Of a stretch of DNA of 9,452 nt, positions 1-8,032 are shown piece after piece. The notes beneath the pieces are model-generated. The model saw only the letters and a list, made by a program, of their open reading frames with translations, did not search any database and was not told where the DNA came from. Every line of letters starts with the position of its first letter. Position 1 is the first letter of the stretch. The position numbers were made by a program, and so were the translations under genes. The stretch spans positions 1-9,452 of the forward strand of contig JAOASV010000174.1 in NCBI GenBank assembly GCA_030158535.1, written 5' to 3'. The DNA is from Sediminibacterium sp. GTDB lineage: Bacteria > Bacteroidota > Bacteroidia > Chitinophagales > Chitinophagaceae.

Positions 1-1166
1 ATCCAATCTCTACGATACTTTCCATCACAAATAGCAGTAATTGCTTGACCAACTTTTGTGCTTCCGTCTGCTGCCACATTATAAATTGCACAAGTAACAT
101 CACGTCTTAAATCGGTAGAGTCAAATGCATAGAAATATGTAGGTAAAATATTTACGCTTTTATTTCCAAGACCGTTAACAGTTGGACCATTATAGTAAGC
201 TAGTTTTGTATCGCCGGCACCCACGCCACCTATACCACTTGCCTGGAACATCAATTCTCCATTAGGATCAGCTACTGCTCTAGCATTCACCTGATCTTTC
301 CATAATGCTCTAAAGCTTGGATTTAAACTGTGTTGATTAGAAGCCATTACTTCAGCAGCCTCGTCTCTTGCAATTTGATAATACTTTAAATAATCTGCTG
401 AGCGCTTTACAACACCATCTTGGCGTAATGAAAATCCACCTCTGTAAAGTGCAATTCTTGCACGAAGTCCTTTAACGGTACCTTTTGTAATTCTTTCATC
501 AGCACCATCGCCAATAGCAGACAATTCATTTCTCCAAGGAACAAGTGTTGCAGCTAATTTTAAATCTTCTAACAAACGGTCATAAATAGTGTCTCTATTT
601 GTTCTAGAAGGGAAAGGATTGCTGGTAGCTAAAGTAGATGCTGGCGCAAAGTTTGCTGGCAAATCGCCCCAGTTTCTGATAGCTTCGGTGTAAAACTGAG
701 CTCTTAAAGTTAAAGCCTCACCAAACATTCTTTGTAACTTCTTTTTTTCTTGATCTGTACCATTTGAGTACATCGCCATTTTAGGAATATTAGCGATACA
801 AATATTTGCATATTCGATACCGGCAAACATTTGGTTAAATGGATTGGTAATTTGAGCATTACCTGGCGTTGCAGCGTAACGAGCAATATCTCTTCGATCG
901 TTGTCGCCAGCACCAGTAGGCCCTTGTACTTCATCTGTATCTAATGGGTAGTAAAGACTTACACGGATACCATAGCCTGCATCACCAACCATTCTACTAT
1001 ACACACCTGCAAGTGCTTTTAGCGCACTAGGCACATCACTAAATACCACTTCAGTACTTACGTCTGTAATTGGCTTTTGATCTAAAAATTTATTACAACT
1101 ATTAAATGACAACAAAACAATTGCTGCAACTGATAGTGTTAATTTATATAAGTTTTTCGTTTTCAT
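1..1166 (-). CDS. SusD/RagB-family outer-membrane glycan-binding lipoprotein, partial (C-terminus beyond left edge)
   Basis: This is the surface lipoprotein partner of the SusC-like transporter immediately upstream; SusD proteins bind the ligand and act as a lid on the SusC barrel. The frame is open from the ATG at 1166-1164 to the left window edge, giving about 388 residues; family members are usually 450-600 residues, so the C-terminal part is missing. The N-terminus has a lysine-rich start, a hydrophobic stretch (residues 9-21) and a lipobox-like FNSC with Cys24, followed by NKFLD, a typical start of mature SusD. Residues 154-170 (LRAQFYTEAIRNWGDLP) match the conserved SusD helix around the motif RA..Y....WGDLP. 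SPFAM-style SusD_N features such as the early DV.....VFSDVPSAL segment are also present. It starts 18 bp after the susC stop, so the two genes are almost certainly co-transcribed and translated together. The substrate cannot be read from the sequence. Family assignment is secure. Confidence 0.95.
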   Translation of the reverse strand, partial: MKTKNLYKLTLSVAAIVLLSFNSCNKFLDQKPITDVSTEVVFSDVPSALKALAGVYSRMVGDAGYGIRVSLYYPLDTDEVQGPTGAGDNDRRDIARYAATPGNAQITNPFNQMFAGIEYANICIANIPKMAMYSNGTDQEKKKLQRMFGEALTLRAQFYTEAIRNWGDLPANFAPASTLATSNPFPSRTNRDTIYDRLLEDLKLAATLVPWRNELSAIGDGADERITKGTVKGLRARIALYRGGFSLRQDGVVKRSADYLKYYQIARDEAAEVMASNQHSLNPSFRALWKDQVNARAVADPNGELMFQASGIGGVGAGDTKLAYYNGPTVNGLGNKSVNILPTYFYAFDSTDLRRDVTCAIYNVAADGSTKVGQAITAICDGKYRRDW

Positions 1167-1184
1167 ATCTGTAGCGTTATAAAA

Positions 1185-4100
1185 TTAAAAGTTAGCATTT
1201 ACACCAAAAATAAAACTGCGACTTTTTGGATATGCAGAATAATCTAAACCAGGTGTGAGTGGACTATTACGCACACTAACTTCTGGATCATACCCTGTGT
1301 ATTTTGTAAATACAGCTAAATTATTAGCCGTGAAGTAAAATCTTAATTTAGAAATTTTCAACTTAACTAAATTTTTAACTGGTAAGCTATATCCCACTGT
1401 TAAGTTGTTGACACGTAAAAACGAACCGTCTTCAATTGCCCATGAACTTGGGAAAAAGGCACCCGCCGAACGTATTGGCTGCCAAATAGTAGCTTTTGCG
1501 TTTAATGCTTGTAACGCACCTGGCGCAATACCCATTACTTGACCTGTAGAAGTTACCCACTGCGCTGTTTGACCTTGTGGTGTTACTACTTTCCAACGGT
1601 TGGCCATAATATCCAACATGTTTGAGTTAGGCGTATACCCGTTTGTGAACTCAACTTTATTGGCATTGTAAATATCATTGCCATAGCTAAAGTTTAAGAA
1701 TAAGCTCATGTCCCAGTTTTTGTAGGTAAACTGCTGCGCTAAACCACCTGTGAATTTAGGTGTTGGATTACCTATGATGGTTCTATCCTTATCCATATTG
1801 ATCACACCATCACCATCTAAATCTTTAAACTTGATAGATCCTGGCTGTACCGTTCCAATAACACCAGAAGCATTTGGAACTCCAGGCTTAAGGGTATAAA
1901 CGCTTGTTGTAGTATTGTAATCAAAATCATTGATGCTATAAAATCCGTCATTGATTAAACCCCACATCGAACCTACTGGATCTCCAATTCTTACGATATA
2001 ATCTGTGGGTTGACCAGAAACGCCCCAACTAGCTGCCGGGAAAAATAAATTTTGATTTTGACCAAGTGCTTCTACACGATTCTTGTTAAATGAAATATTG
2101 AAGTTTGCATTCCAAGTAAAATCTTTTTTCTTGGCAATTAATGCGCCTAATTGAACTTCCACACCTTTGTTAGATGTTTTACCAATGTTTTGTAACTGTG
2201 AACTATAACCATAGGTTGAAGCAATTGGCACATTGAGTAACAAATTTTTTGCTTGGTTATTATAAACATCAACAGATAAAGTAATACGGTCTTTTAATAC
2301 GCTCAAATCCACTCCTAGGTTTCTGCTCTCGTTGGACTCCCATTGAAGCGCCTCATTTACTAAACCTGCAGAGTAATAAGCGTTGATTGCTTGATTGTTG
2401 ATACCGTAATAAAGACCACCATCATTTCTAAACGTTGTTAAAAATAAATAGTCGTTGATACGGTTGTTACCAACATTACCATATCCTGCTCTAAATTTAA
2501 GATCAGAAATAAACGAATTATCTTTTAAGAAGTTTTCATTTTTAGCTCTCCATGCAATAGATCCTGAAGGAAAAACGCCCCACTGTTTGCCTGGCGCAAA
2601 TTTTGAAGCACCATCAGCTCTTGCATTAAGTGTAACGTAGTATTTATTTTGATATGCATAGTTGATTCTACTAAAGAATGACATATTGGTATATCTCGTT
2701 TTATTTACACGAGGATAACCTGTAAATGAAAGTCCACTTCCTAAATTTCCAAATGCATTGTCTGGCGTAGTGAATGTTGCAAAACCTCTAACTAGTTGCG
2801 TATAAGATTCTGTTCTGAAATCGTAGGTTTCTTGTCCAACTAAAAAGTCAAAATCATGCTTGCCTTTGAACTTGTTAATTGAATACGTTAATACGTTAGA
2901 ATTTGTTATTGTTTTACGAATGGCTGTATCAAGCTGTGCAATAGGCTTTCTAGAACCTGATATTACAGAGTATGGTGTGATAGAATCACTAAACTGTCTA
3001 TCTACTAATTTAAATTGATCAACACCAACGGTAGACTTGAAAGTTAGATTCTTAGCAATATTGTAAGTTACACTTAAAGCAATATTTCCAACAGTGGTTG
3101 ACTTTCTTCTATACTCCGCATCCGCAAGTGTAATAGGATTGATAAGGTTAAGGCCATTACCAACGTTCTGATCTGCTAAAGGATCTGGATCGTCTAAATC
3201 TTGATTACTAGATAAGAAAGGTCTGTACTTAACAGCGTTACGAAGTCTTGAAAAAGAAGATCCTTGATCAGATGATACACCTGCGCCATTTACTTCTGTT
3301 TGCGTATAACGCGTTGTTAAAGCGGCTTTTAATTTGCTACTGAACTTATAATCAGCACTAAAATTTAACAAGTCTCTTTTGTACGTAGAATTTAATATAA
3401 CGGCTTTATCATCGTTTCGGGTATACCCAAAATTGTAGGTTAAGTTTTTAACACCACCTGATGCAGTAATGTTATGCGTTTGTGCTACACCCGTGCGGCC
3501 CATCACTTCATCTTGCCAATCAACAACATTTACATTGTTGTAATTTTTTAAGGTATCCCAAGTGGTACCAAAATTTCTAACAAAAGTTGCACTGTCTGTA
3601 CTTGATCCTCTAGATCTTTCTGACTGATACATCACATAATCAGCTGGCGATAACACACCTAGTTTTTTAGCGAGCACCTTAACGCCAACAAAGCCATTAT
3701 AGCTTACTTGTAATTTTCCTGGTTTACCTCTTTTTGTAGTGATTACTATAACACCATTGGCGCCACGTGCACCATAAATAGCAGTTGCAGCAGCGTCTTT
3801 TAATACGTCAATGGTTTGGATATTTTGAGGCGCAATGGCAGATAATCCATTTTCAACCTGAACACCATCCACAATATATAATGGAGAGTTGTCACCGGTA
3901 ATAGACATGCCGCCTCTTACTCTAACTCTTACATCTGCGTCTGGAGAACCTTCGGCAGTTGAGGCAGTTACCCCTGCTAAACGACCATTTAATGCCTCAG
4001 CAGCAGAGTTAACAGGAATGTCTTTTAAATCTTTTGCACTCACACTAGCAATAGATGCTAATACGTTTTTGCGTTTTACTGTTTGGTACCCAATCACCAC

Positions 4101-4436
4101 CACTTCTTCTGTTTCTGAAGCAGTAGAAGCGAGCGAAACATTGATGGTAGACTTATTGTTAACGGCAACTGTTTGATCGGAATAACCCACATAAGAGAAG
4201 GTTAAACTACTTTTACCATCTTGTATTACAATTTTGAACTGACCATTTTTATCAGTAACAGTACCTGCTTCTTTTCCGCCTTTAACTCTAACACTTACAC
4301 CTTCTAAAGGAAGGTCATTAGAAGTAACTTTACCTTTTACTTCGAGTTTACTGGTTTGGGCAATAGAAAGATTAGGATTTAAATTTAGTACCCCTACCAA
4401 TAATAATAGGTATAGGCATACACTTTTCATACGCAT
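1185..4436 (-). CDS. SusC/RagA-family TonB-dependent outer-membrane transporter
   Basis: This is the outer-membrane beta-barrel that imports oligosaccharides or other large ligands into the periplasm using TonB energy. With the ATG at 4436 it has 1083 residues, a normal length. A hydrophobic signal peptide ends near SIAQ (residue 27). It is followed by a carboxypeptidase-regulatory-like (DUF4480/CarboxypepD_reg) domain at about 31-105, a TonB-box-like EEVVVIGYQT at 110-119, and a plug domain at about 120-237. The plug carries NSPLYIVDGV and the SusC signature DVLKDAAATAIYGARGANGV. The rest is barrel, ending in SRSFIFGVNANF with the usual C-terminal aromatic residue. A DLDGDG acidic loop, frequent in SusC barrels, is encoded at 1823-1806. 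The frame extends upstream to a TTG at 4454, but that start gives an unusual polar N-terminus. ATG 4436 or ATG 4430 (MKSVCLYLLLLVG) fits a signal peptide better, and the choice between them is uncertain. SusD follows after 18 bp. Confidence 0.96.
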   Translation of the reverse strand: MRMKSVCLYLLLLVGVLNLNPNLSIAQTSKLEVKGKVTSNDLPLEGVSVRVKGGKEAGTVTDKNGQFKIVIQDGKSSLTFSYVGYSDQTVAVNNKSTINVSLASTASETEEVVVIGYQTVKRKNVLASIASVSAKDLKDIPVNSAAEALNGRLAGVTASTAEGSPDADVRVRVRGGMSITGDNSPLYIVDGVQVENGLSAIAPQNIQTIDVLKDAAATAIYGARGANGVIVITTKRGKPGKLQVSYNGFVGVKVLAKKLGVLSPADYVMYQSERSRGSSTDSATFVRNFGTTWDTLKNYNNVNVVDWQDEVMGRTGVAQTHNITASGGVKNLTYNFGYTRNDDKAVILNSTYKRDLLNFSADYKFSSKLKAALTTRYTQTEVNGAGVSSDQGSSFSRLRNAVKYRPFLSSNQDLDDPDPLADQNVGNGLNLINPITLADAEYRRKSTTVGNIALSVTYNIAKNLTFKSTVGVDQFKLVDRQFSDSITPYSVISGSRKPIAQLDTAIRKTITNSNVLTYSINKFKGKHDFDFLVGQETYDFRTESYTQLVRGFATFTTPDNAFGNLGSGLSFTGYPRVNKTRYTNMSFFSRINYAYQNKYYVTLNARADGASKFAPGKQWGVFPSGSIAWRAKNENFLKDNSFISDLKFRAGYGNVGNNRINDYLFLTTFRNDGGLYYGINNQAINAYYSAGLVNEALQWESNESRNLGVDLSVLKDRITLSVDVYNNQAKNLLLNVPIASTYGYSSQLQNIGKTSNKGVEVQLGALIAKKKDFTWNANFNISFNKNRVEALGQNQNLFFPAASWGVSGQPTDYIVRIGDPVGSMWGLINDGFYSINDFDYNTTTSVYTLKPGVPNASGVIGTVQPGSIKFKDLDGDGVINMDKDRTIIGNPTPKFTGGLAQQFTYKNWDMSLFLNFSYGNDIYNANKVEFTNGYTPNSNMLDIMANRWKVVTPQGQTAQWVTSTGQVMGIAPGALQALNAKATIWQPIRSAGAFFPSSWAIEDGSFLRVNNLTVGYSLPVKNLVKLKISKLRFYFTANNLAVFTKYTGYDPEVSVRNSPLTPGLDYSAYPKSRSFIFGVNANF

Positions 4437-4450
4437 ACGTAATTGATTTA

Positions 4451-4459
4451 GCAATCGTT
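4451..4459. repeat. Second copy of GCAATCGTT next to the susC start
   Basis: This 9-mer is identical to 4534-4542 and lies 15 bp upstream of the preferred susC start. On the minus strand it sits in TTTAACGATTGCTAAA (4463-4448), a 16-bp imperfect palindrome with TTTA/TAAA ends and 12 of 16 positions symmetric. Its position would suit a repressor site overlapping the ribosome-loading or early transcribed region. This is a candidate only. Confidence 0.35.
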
Positions 4460-4474
4460 AAATTATTAAAAATC

Positions 4475-4489
4475 GTAGCCCAATGCTAC
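4475..4489 (-). promoter_or_regulatory. Short hairpin followed by a T-rich stretch in the susC leader
   Basis: Read on the minus strand, GTAGC and GCTAC form a perfect 5-bp stem around the loop ATTGG, followed by GATTTTTAATAAT. This resembles a weak intrinsic terminator or attenuator lying between the DUF1080 gene and susC. The stem has only three G-C pairs, and the first base after it is G, so strong termination is unlikely. It could also be chance in AT-rich DNA. Confidence 0.25.
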
Positions 4490-4516
4490 ACCCATCTAGA
4501 CAATCTTTACGCCAAA

Positions 4517-4542
4517 AACGATTATTTTTCTACGCAATCGTT
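4517..4542. repeat. Inverted repeat AACGATT-N12-AATCGTT, candidate operator
   Basis: The arms at 4517-4523 and 4536-4542 are perfect 7-bp reverse complements separated by 12 bp, so equivalent bases lie 19 bp apart, roughly two helical turns. The right arm is part of GCAATCGTT (4534-4542), which recurs exactly at 4451-4459. The site is about 80-105 bp upstream of the susC start. A dimeric regulator, for example of the LacI family whose operators often have a central CG, is plausible. No regulator gene is in the window, so the assignment is inferred from position and symmetry only. Confidence 0.4.
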
Positions 4543-4570
4543 CCCGGTAAATCAAGGGTATTAGGTGAAT

Positions 4571-6694
4571 TTATAGGGGTAGTATCCTGATATTTCTAAA
4601 ACGAACCACGTCTCCATGGCCTAAAAAGCCAATATGGCCTGAAGTTCGCTTTAATCCGGGGTGCTCGTTGTGGTCCATCGTTCCGTTTATTGAAGCCTCT
4701 TTAATGTCAGCATCTGTAATTGTTTCGCCATTTAAGATCACTTTTACACGGGTTCCCTTTACCACAACAACTTCCTCATTCCACTCACCGGTAGGCCTTA
4801 GAAAGCCCCTTCTAGCCGGCACAACGCCATATATAGAGCCGTGGTATTGGTAAGGCTTCAAGTTCTTATAGATGTCCGCATCATTATCGAGTATTTGTAG
4901 CTCCATTCCTACGTAAGCTGCATCACCCTCTAGTGGCGCTCTAATGCCTAGCCCATTGTTTGCCCCCGGGGTTAATTGGAACTCAAAACGGTATTCAAAA
5001 TCGGAATACTGCTCTTTGGTATATAAATTACCTCCGCCTGCGCTCTTTGGATTTACCATAATAGCACCGTCTTGTAAAAGATAGCCTGCTTTATTGCCTA
5101 CCCAGTTGTCTAAATGAGTACCGTCAAATAATTGCTTAAACCCTTGTTGCTTTTCCAAGTCCGAAAGTTTGGCTGGCTCATTACTTGGAAGCTCTCTAAT
5201 ATAAATATTACGGTAAGCAACATAAGTGCCATGCGCTTGTAATTCAATTTGTTCTTTTACAAAAATGGGGAGTGTGCGGTCCCAATAATTTTCTAACACC
5301 ACATTGTCTGTCACAAGCACGCCATTCAAATAAACCGTCACCTGCGCTCCGCGCATGATGATGTGAAAAGTATTCCAGCTACCAATTTTATTATCTGCTA
5401 CTACTTTTGGGTTGCGCTCATTTTTTTGATTGTTATAAAGTCCGCCAGAACCAACCTGCGCTCCAACTTCATGTCTACTGGTATCCCAAATTTGCACTTG
5501 TGGTGTGCCACGTAAATAAATACCCGCGTCTCCTTTTTCGGTGATTTTCCAATCTACAAAAAGTTCAAAATCGCCAAACTGTTTTTGCGTACATAAATTA
5601 TCACCATGCCCTGTAAAAACAAGAAGACCATCTTTTACCACCCAGTCAGACTTTATTTTTTCATCTGCTTTTGATTGCGCATCAATCAGTTGTTGTGCGC
5701 TCATTTTTGAGCGGGCAATAGGATTGGCAACAAGGCCTTTCCATCCGGTTAAATCCGTTCCGTTAAATAAATTTTCGAAACCATAATCATATGGCATGGC
5801 CTTAATATGATACGCTAACTTATTAGCTACAATAGCACTATCCTCGCCCCTTAATAAAGCAAGTGCTCTTTGAACAACAGATCTTACCATCGGACCTTTA
5901 AATTCCGGATTGGCAAGTGCTAGCTTGGCTACTACAAGTGCTGCATCAGATTGTAGCGCTGGCGTTTCTAAATATTTAGCAGCAAACATAAGCGCACCTA
6001 TTTTATTTACTTTGCCAGCTTCTATGATTATTTCTTTTTGAGCTGTTGGGCTTTTTGCTACTTCCATTTGATCTTGCAAATCCAGTAATCTTTGGGCGGG
6101 ATGAACAGCTTTAGCGGGTGTTAATGCAACAGCCTGCAATGCGGGTAACGCAATTTTAGAATGCTTAATAGCCGCTTCAATAGCAGGCTTTGTAGCAGGC
6201 GTTCCTTTTGCTAAAGCAGCATCAAGTGCAGCGAGTGATTTTTTTGTATGAAGCGTAGCAAGTGACATAGCCGCTACATCAGAAAGTGTTGGAACCTCTA
6301 TATAACTTGCAATTGTTTTAACGGCTTTATCAGATCCCAAATAACCAAGTCTTTCAATTAAATAGGAGCGCACTAAAATATTTTTTTCTTGTACATCTTT
6401 TAATTGCTCAAGCGCACTAATTACAACACTAGCCGCTTTATTTGCTATGGCTTTATCCTTTGCGGCTGCATGTAAATATGCATCAAGTTCATACATTGCT
6501 TTTACGTGAGGGGCATTTGCTCCAGCTTCTGTACTATTAAAAACATTAAAAAATGAAGTCCAGTCTGCTTTTTGCCAAGCCTGCATTTTTGCAACAGTTG
6601 AAGCTACAGAAGCAGCATTGCCTTGCGCAAATGAATTACTACTGCTAACTAAAAAAAATGCTGCTATAATAAAAGCTGAAAATATTTTTTTCAT
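4571..6694 (-). CDS. Secreted HEAT-like/double DUF1080 protein (3-keto-glycoside-cleaving enzyme family)
   Basis: This 707-residue exported protein probably acts on keto-sugars in the periplasm. Its signal peptide (KKIFSAFIIAAFFLVSSS, cleaved near SFAQ at residue 24) is of the Sec type with no lipobox cysteine. Residues about 60-300 are alanine-rich paired helices resembling HEAT/armadillo repeats. Two DUF1080 (3-keto-disaccharide hydrolase, concanavalin-like fold) domains follow. The first is at about 305-502, starting FENLFNGTDLTGW and containing GDAGIYLRG, GGLYNN and YRNIYIREL. The second is at about 519-707, starting FKQLFDGTHLDNW and containing ANNGLGIRAP, HGSIYG and FRNIRILPL. The matching ..LF.GT.L..W starts and RNI.I ends show an internal duplication. 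Single-domain members of about 200-250 residues are common. Characterised relatives cleave glycosidic bonds in 3-keto-glycosides, but substrate and catalytic residues cannot be assigned here. It starts 29 bp after the oxidoreductase stop, which supports an operon and a two-step pathway. Function is inferred from family and context. Confidence 0.9.
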   Translation of the reverse strand: MKKIFSAFIIAAFFLVSSSNSFAQGNAASVASTVAKMQAWQKADWTSFFNVFNSTEAGANAPHVKAMYELDAYLHAAAKDKAIANKAASVVISALEQLKDVQEKNILVRSYLIERLGYLGSDKAVKTIASYIEVPTLSDVAAMSLATLHTKKSLAALDAALAKGTPATKPAIEAAIKHSKIALPALQAVALTPAKAVHPAQRLLDLQDQMEVAKSPTAQKEIIIEAGKVNKIGALMFAAKYLETPALQSDAALVVAKLALANPEFKGPMVRSVVQRALALLRGEDSAIVANKLAYHIKAMPYDYGFENLFNGTDLTGWKGLVANPIARSKMSAQQLIDAQSKADEKIKSDWVVKDGLLVFTGHGDNLCTQKQFGDFELFVDWKITEKGDAGIYLRGTPQVQIWDTSRHEVGAQVGSGGLYNNQKNERNPKVVADNKIGSWNTFHIIMRGAQVTVYLNGVLVTDNVVLENYWDRTLPIFVKEQIELQAHGTYVAYRNIYIRELPSNEPAKLSDLEKQQGFKQLFDGTHLDNWVGNKAGYLLQDGAIMVNPKSAGGGNLYTKEQYSDFEYRFEFQLTPGANNGLGIRAPLEGDAAYVGMELQILDNDADIYKNLKPYQYHGSIYGVVPARRGFLRPTGEWNEEVVVVKGTRVKVILNGETITDADIKEASINGTMDHNEHPGLKRTSGHIGFLGHGDVVRFRNIRILPL

Positions 6695-6723
6695 GGTGAT
6701 TGATTTGTCGATAATTTAAAATA

Positions 6724-7986
6724 CTAAATGCCGTAGGGTGCACGCATAGGTGGATTGATCATTTTATTGGCTTCGTCATCACCAATAAATTCTTGGGTTT
6801 CAGGATTAAAATTTAATGTGCGTCCTAACTGCAACGCAATTTTACCCAGGTTAATAATGGTGCAAGACCTATGCCCATTGGACTCGTTGAGTGCAAATGG
6901 CGTTCTGTATTTTACGGATTCTAAAAAGTCAGTTACTTGTGGAACAGGATCCGGCAGCAATGCTAACTTTTCTTTTAAATTAGGTATGGTTGATTTAAAA
7001 CCAGCAAACAATTTACCTTCTGGTCCTTCAATGTAAGCTACAGATTCGTCTTTGGCTTCACCATCTAATATAATTTTACAACCATCGGCATAGGTGTAAA
7101 TAATTTTTCTGAACGTGCCGCAAGCATCCGGGTGTTGTTGATCTGCATCTACTTCTACTTTTACTGGACTGGTATGATCTTTACCTAAAAAATATTGTAT
7201 AGGGTCTAAATAGTGTTGACCCATATCACCAAGTCCACCGCCATCATAATCCCAATAACCTCTAAATGTTCCATGCACGCGGTGTGCGTTATAAGGCTTG
7301 TATGGAGCAGGACCTAGCCATCTGTCATAATCTAATGTTTGCGGAACAGGCTGCGCTTCAAGTCCTGTTTTTCCTATCCAATAAAATTTCCAGTCAAAGC
7401 CTGTATGCTTGCTCACCGTTACTGTTAATGGCCAACCGAGCATGCCAGATTCTACTAGTTTTTTTATGGGCTTCACGGTTGTTTTCATACCATAAAACTC
7501 ATCTTGAAATCTGAACCAAGTATTTAAGCGAAACATTCGGCCATGTTGTTTTACAGCTTCCACCACACGCTTACCTTCACCAATGGTTCTTGTCATTGGT
7601 TTTTCACACCAAATATCTTTGCCCGCTTTAGCCGCTTCAATTGACATAATTCCATGCCAATGTGGAGGCGTTGCAATGTGCACGATATCAACTTCAGGCA
7701 TTGCAATAAGTTCATGATAATCTAACATTGTTTTTACACCACTGCCCACCATTTTAGCGGCTGCTGCTAAATGCGTTTGATCTACATCACATAATGCAAC
7801 CACCCTGGTACCAGCAAGTCCTATATGACCTCTACCCATACCGCCAAGGCCTATAATGCCCTTGGTTAATTGATCACTAGGGGCTATAAAACCTCTACCT
7901 AAAACTTGTCTTGGAATAATTGTTACCCCTGCAGCTATAGCAGCGGTACTGCGTAAAAATTTACGTCTTGAATTGGATTGTGACAT
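6724..7986 (-). CDS. Tat-exported Gfo/Idh/MocA-family oxidoreductase
   Basis: This is a 420-residue NAD(P)-dependent sugar dehydrogenase-type enzyme. The N-terminus SRRKFLRSTAAIAAG has the twin-arginine motif (Arg7-Arg8) and a hydrophobic stretch, so it should be exported folded, with cofactor already bound, to the periplasm. The Rossmann domain shows GLGGMG at 46-51 and an acidic residue after strand 2 (LCDVD, Asp67), which favours NAD over NADP. EKP at 128-130 carries the family lysine, and GDMGQHYLD at 253-261 carries the catalytic His/Asp region of the C-terminal domain. The frame reaches a TTG at 8028, but starting there would put 14 unneeded residues before the Tat signal; ATG 7986 is preferred. 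It lies upstream of the DUF1080 gene with a 29-bp gap. Relatives oxidise a sugar hydroxyl (C3 in keto-glycoside pathways) or reduce keto-sugars; which direction applies here is not shown by sequence. Confidence 0.94.
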   Translation of the reverse strand: MSQSNSRRKFLRSTAAIAAGVTIIPRQVLGRGFIAPSDQLTKGIIGLGGMGRGHIGLAGTRVVALCDVDQTHLAAAAKMVGSGVKTMLDYHELIAMPEVDIVHIATPPHWHGIMSIEAAKAGKDIWCEKPMTRTIGEGKRVVEAVKQHGRMFRLNTWFRFQDEFYGMKTTVKPIKKLVESGMLGWPLTVTVSKHTGFDWKFYWIGKTGLEAQPVPQTLDYDRWLGPAPYKPYNAHRVHGTFRGYWDYDGGGLGDMGQHYLDPIQYFLGKDHTSPVKVEVDADQQHPDACGTFRKIIYTYADGCKIILDGEAKDESVAYIEGPEGKLFAGFKSTIPNLKEKLALLPDPVPQVTDFLESVKYRTPFALNESNGHRSCTIINLGKIALQLGRTLNFNPETQEFIGDDEANKMINPPMRAPYGI

Positions 7987-8032
7987 GGCAAGTATCTTAA
8001 TGTACTTAAAGATATAGAAGTCAGCCAATACT

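Larger units (their letters stand above)
4437..4570 (-). promoter_or_regulatory. susC upstream leader and probable control region
   Basis: This 134-bp gap separates the DUF1080 gene from susC, against only 29 and 18 bp at the other two junctions of the gene row. It is AT-rich and contains four copies of the hexamer AATCGT or its complement, at 4453-4458, 4471-4476, 4518-4523 (inverted) and 4536-4541, plus a short hairpin. The size and the repeats suggest that susCD has its own promoter or operator, or that the transcript has a regulated leader. I could not find a convincing Bacteroidota promoter (TTG, about 20 bp, TAnnTTTG); TAGCATTG on the minus strand is one mismatch from the -7 box but has no -33 element at proper spacing. 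Confidence 0.45.

Noticed and set aside
710..934. 74-codon minus-strand open frame within susD
   Set aside because: It is out of frame inside a continuous SusD reading frame whose translation carries family motifs on both sides.
1..1166. Possible frameshift or pseudogene at the left end
   Set aside because: Manual translation from the ATG at 1166 to the window edge shows one uninterrupted SusD frame, so the gene is cut by the window and not broken.
3889..4176. 95-codon plus-strand open frame opposite susC
   Set aside because: It is antisense to the strongly conserved SusC plug domain, and its low-complexity Thr/Ala/Ser-rich translation is what reverse reading of that region would give.
4437..4454. 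TTG at 4454 as the susC start
   Set aside because: It adds only a few polar residues before two better-placed ATG codons (4436 and 4430) that directly precede the signal peptide, and it overlaps the GCAATCGTT repeat.
4300..4454. SusC as a FecA-type transporter with sigma/anti-sigma control
   Set aside because: The domain after the signal peptide is the carboxypeptidase-regulatory-like type and not a secretin/TonB short N-terminal (STN) domain, and no FecI/FecR genes are present, so that control scheme is not supported.
7987..8028. TTG at 8028 as the oxidoreductase start
   Set aside because: It would place 14 residues ahead of a normal Tat signal that already begins with ATG at 7986, and the extension matches no family feature.
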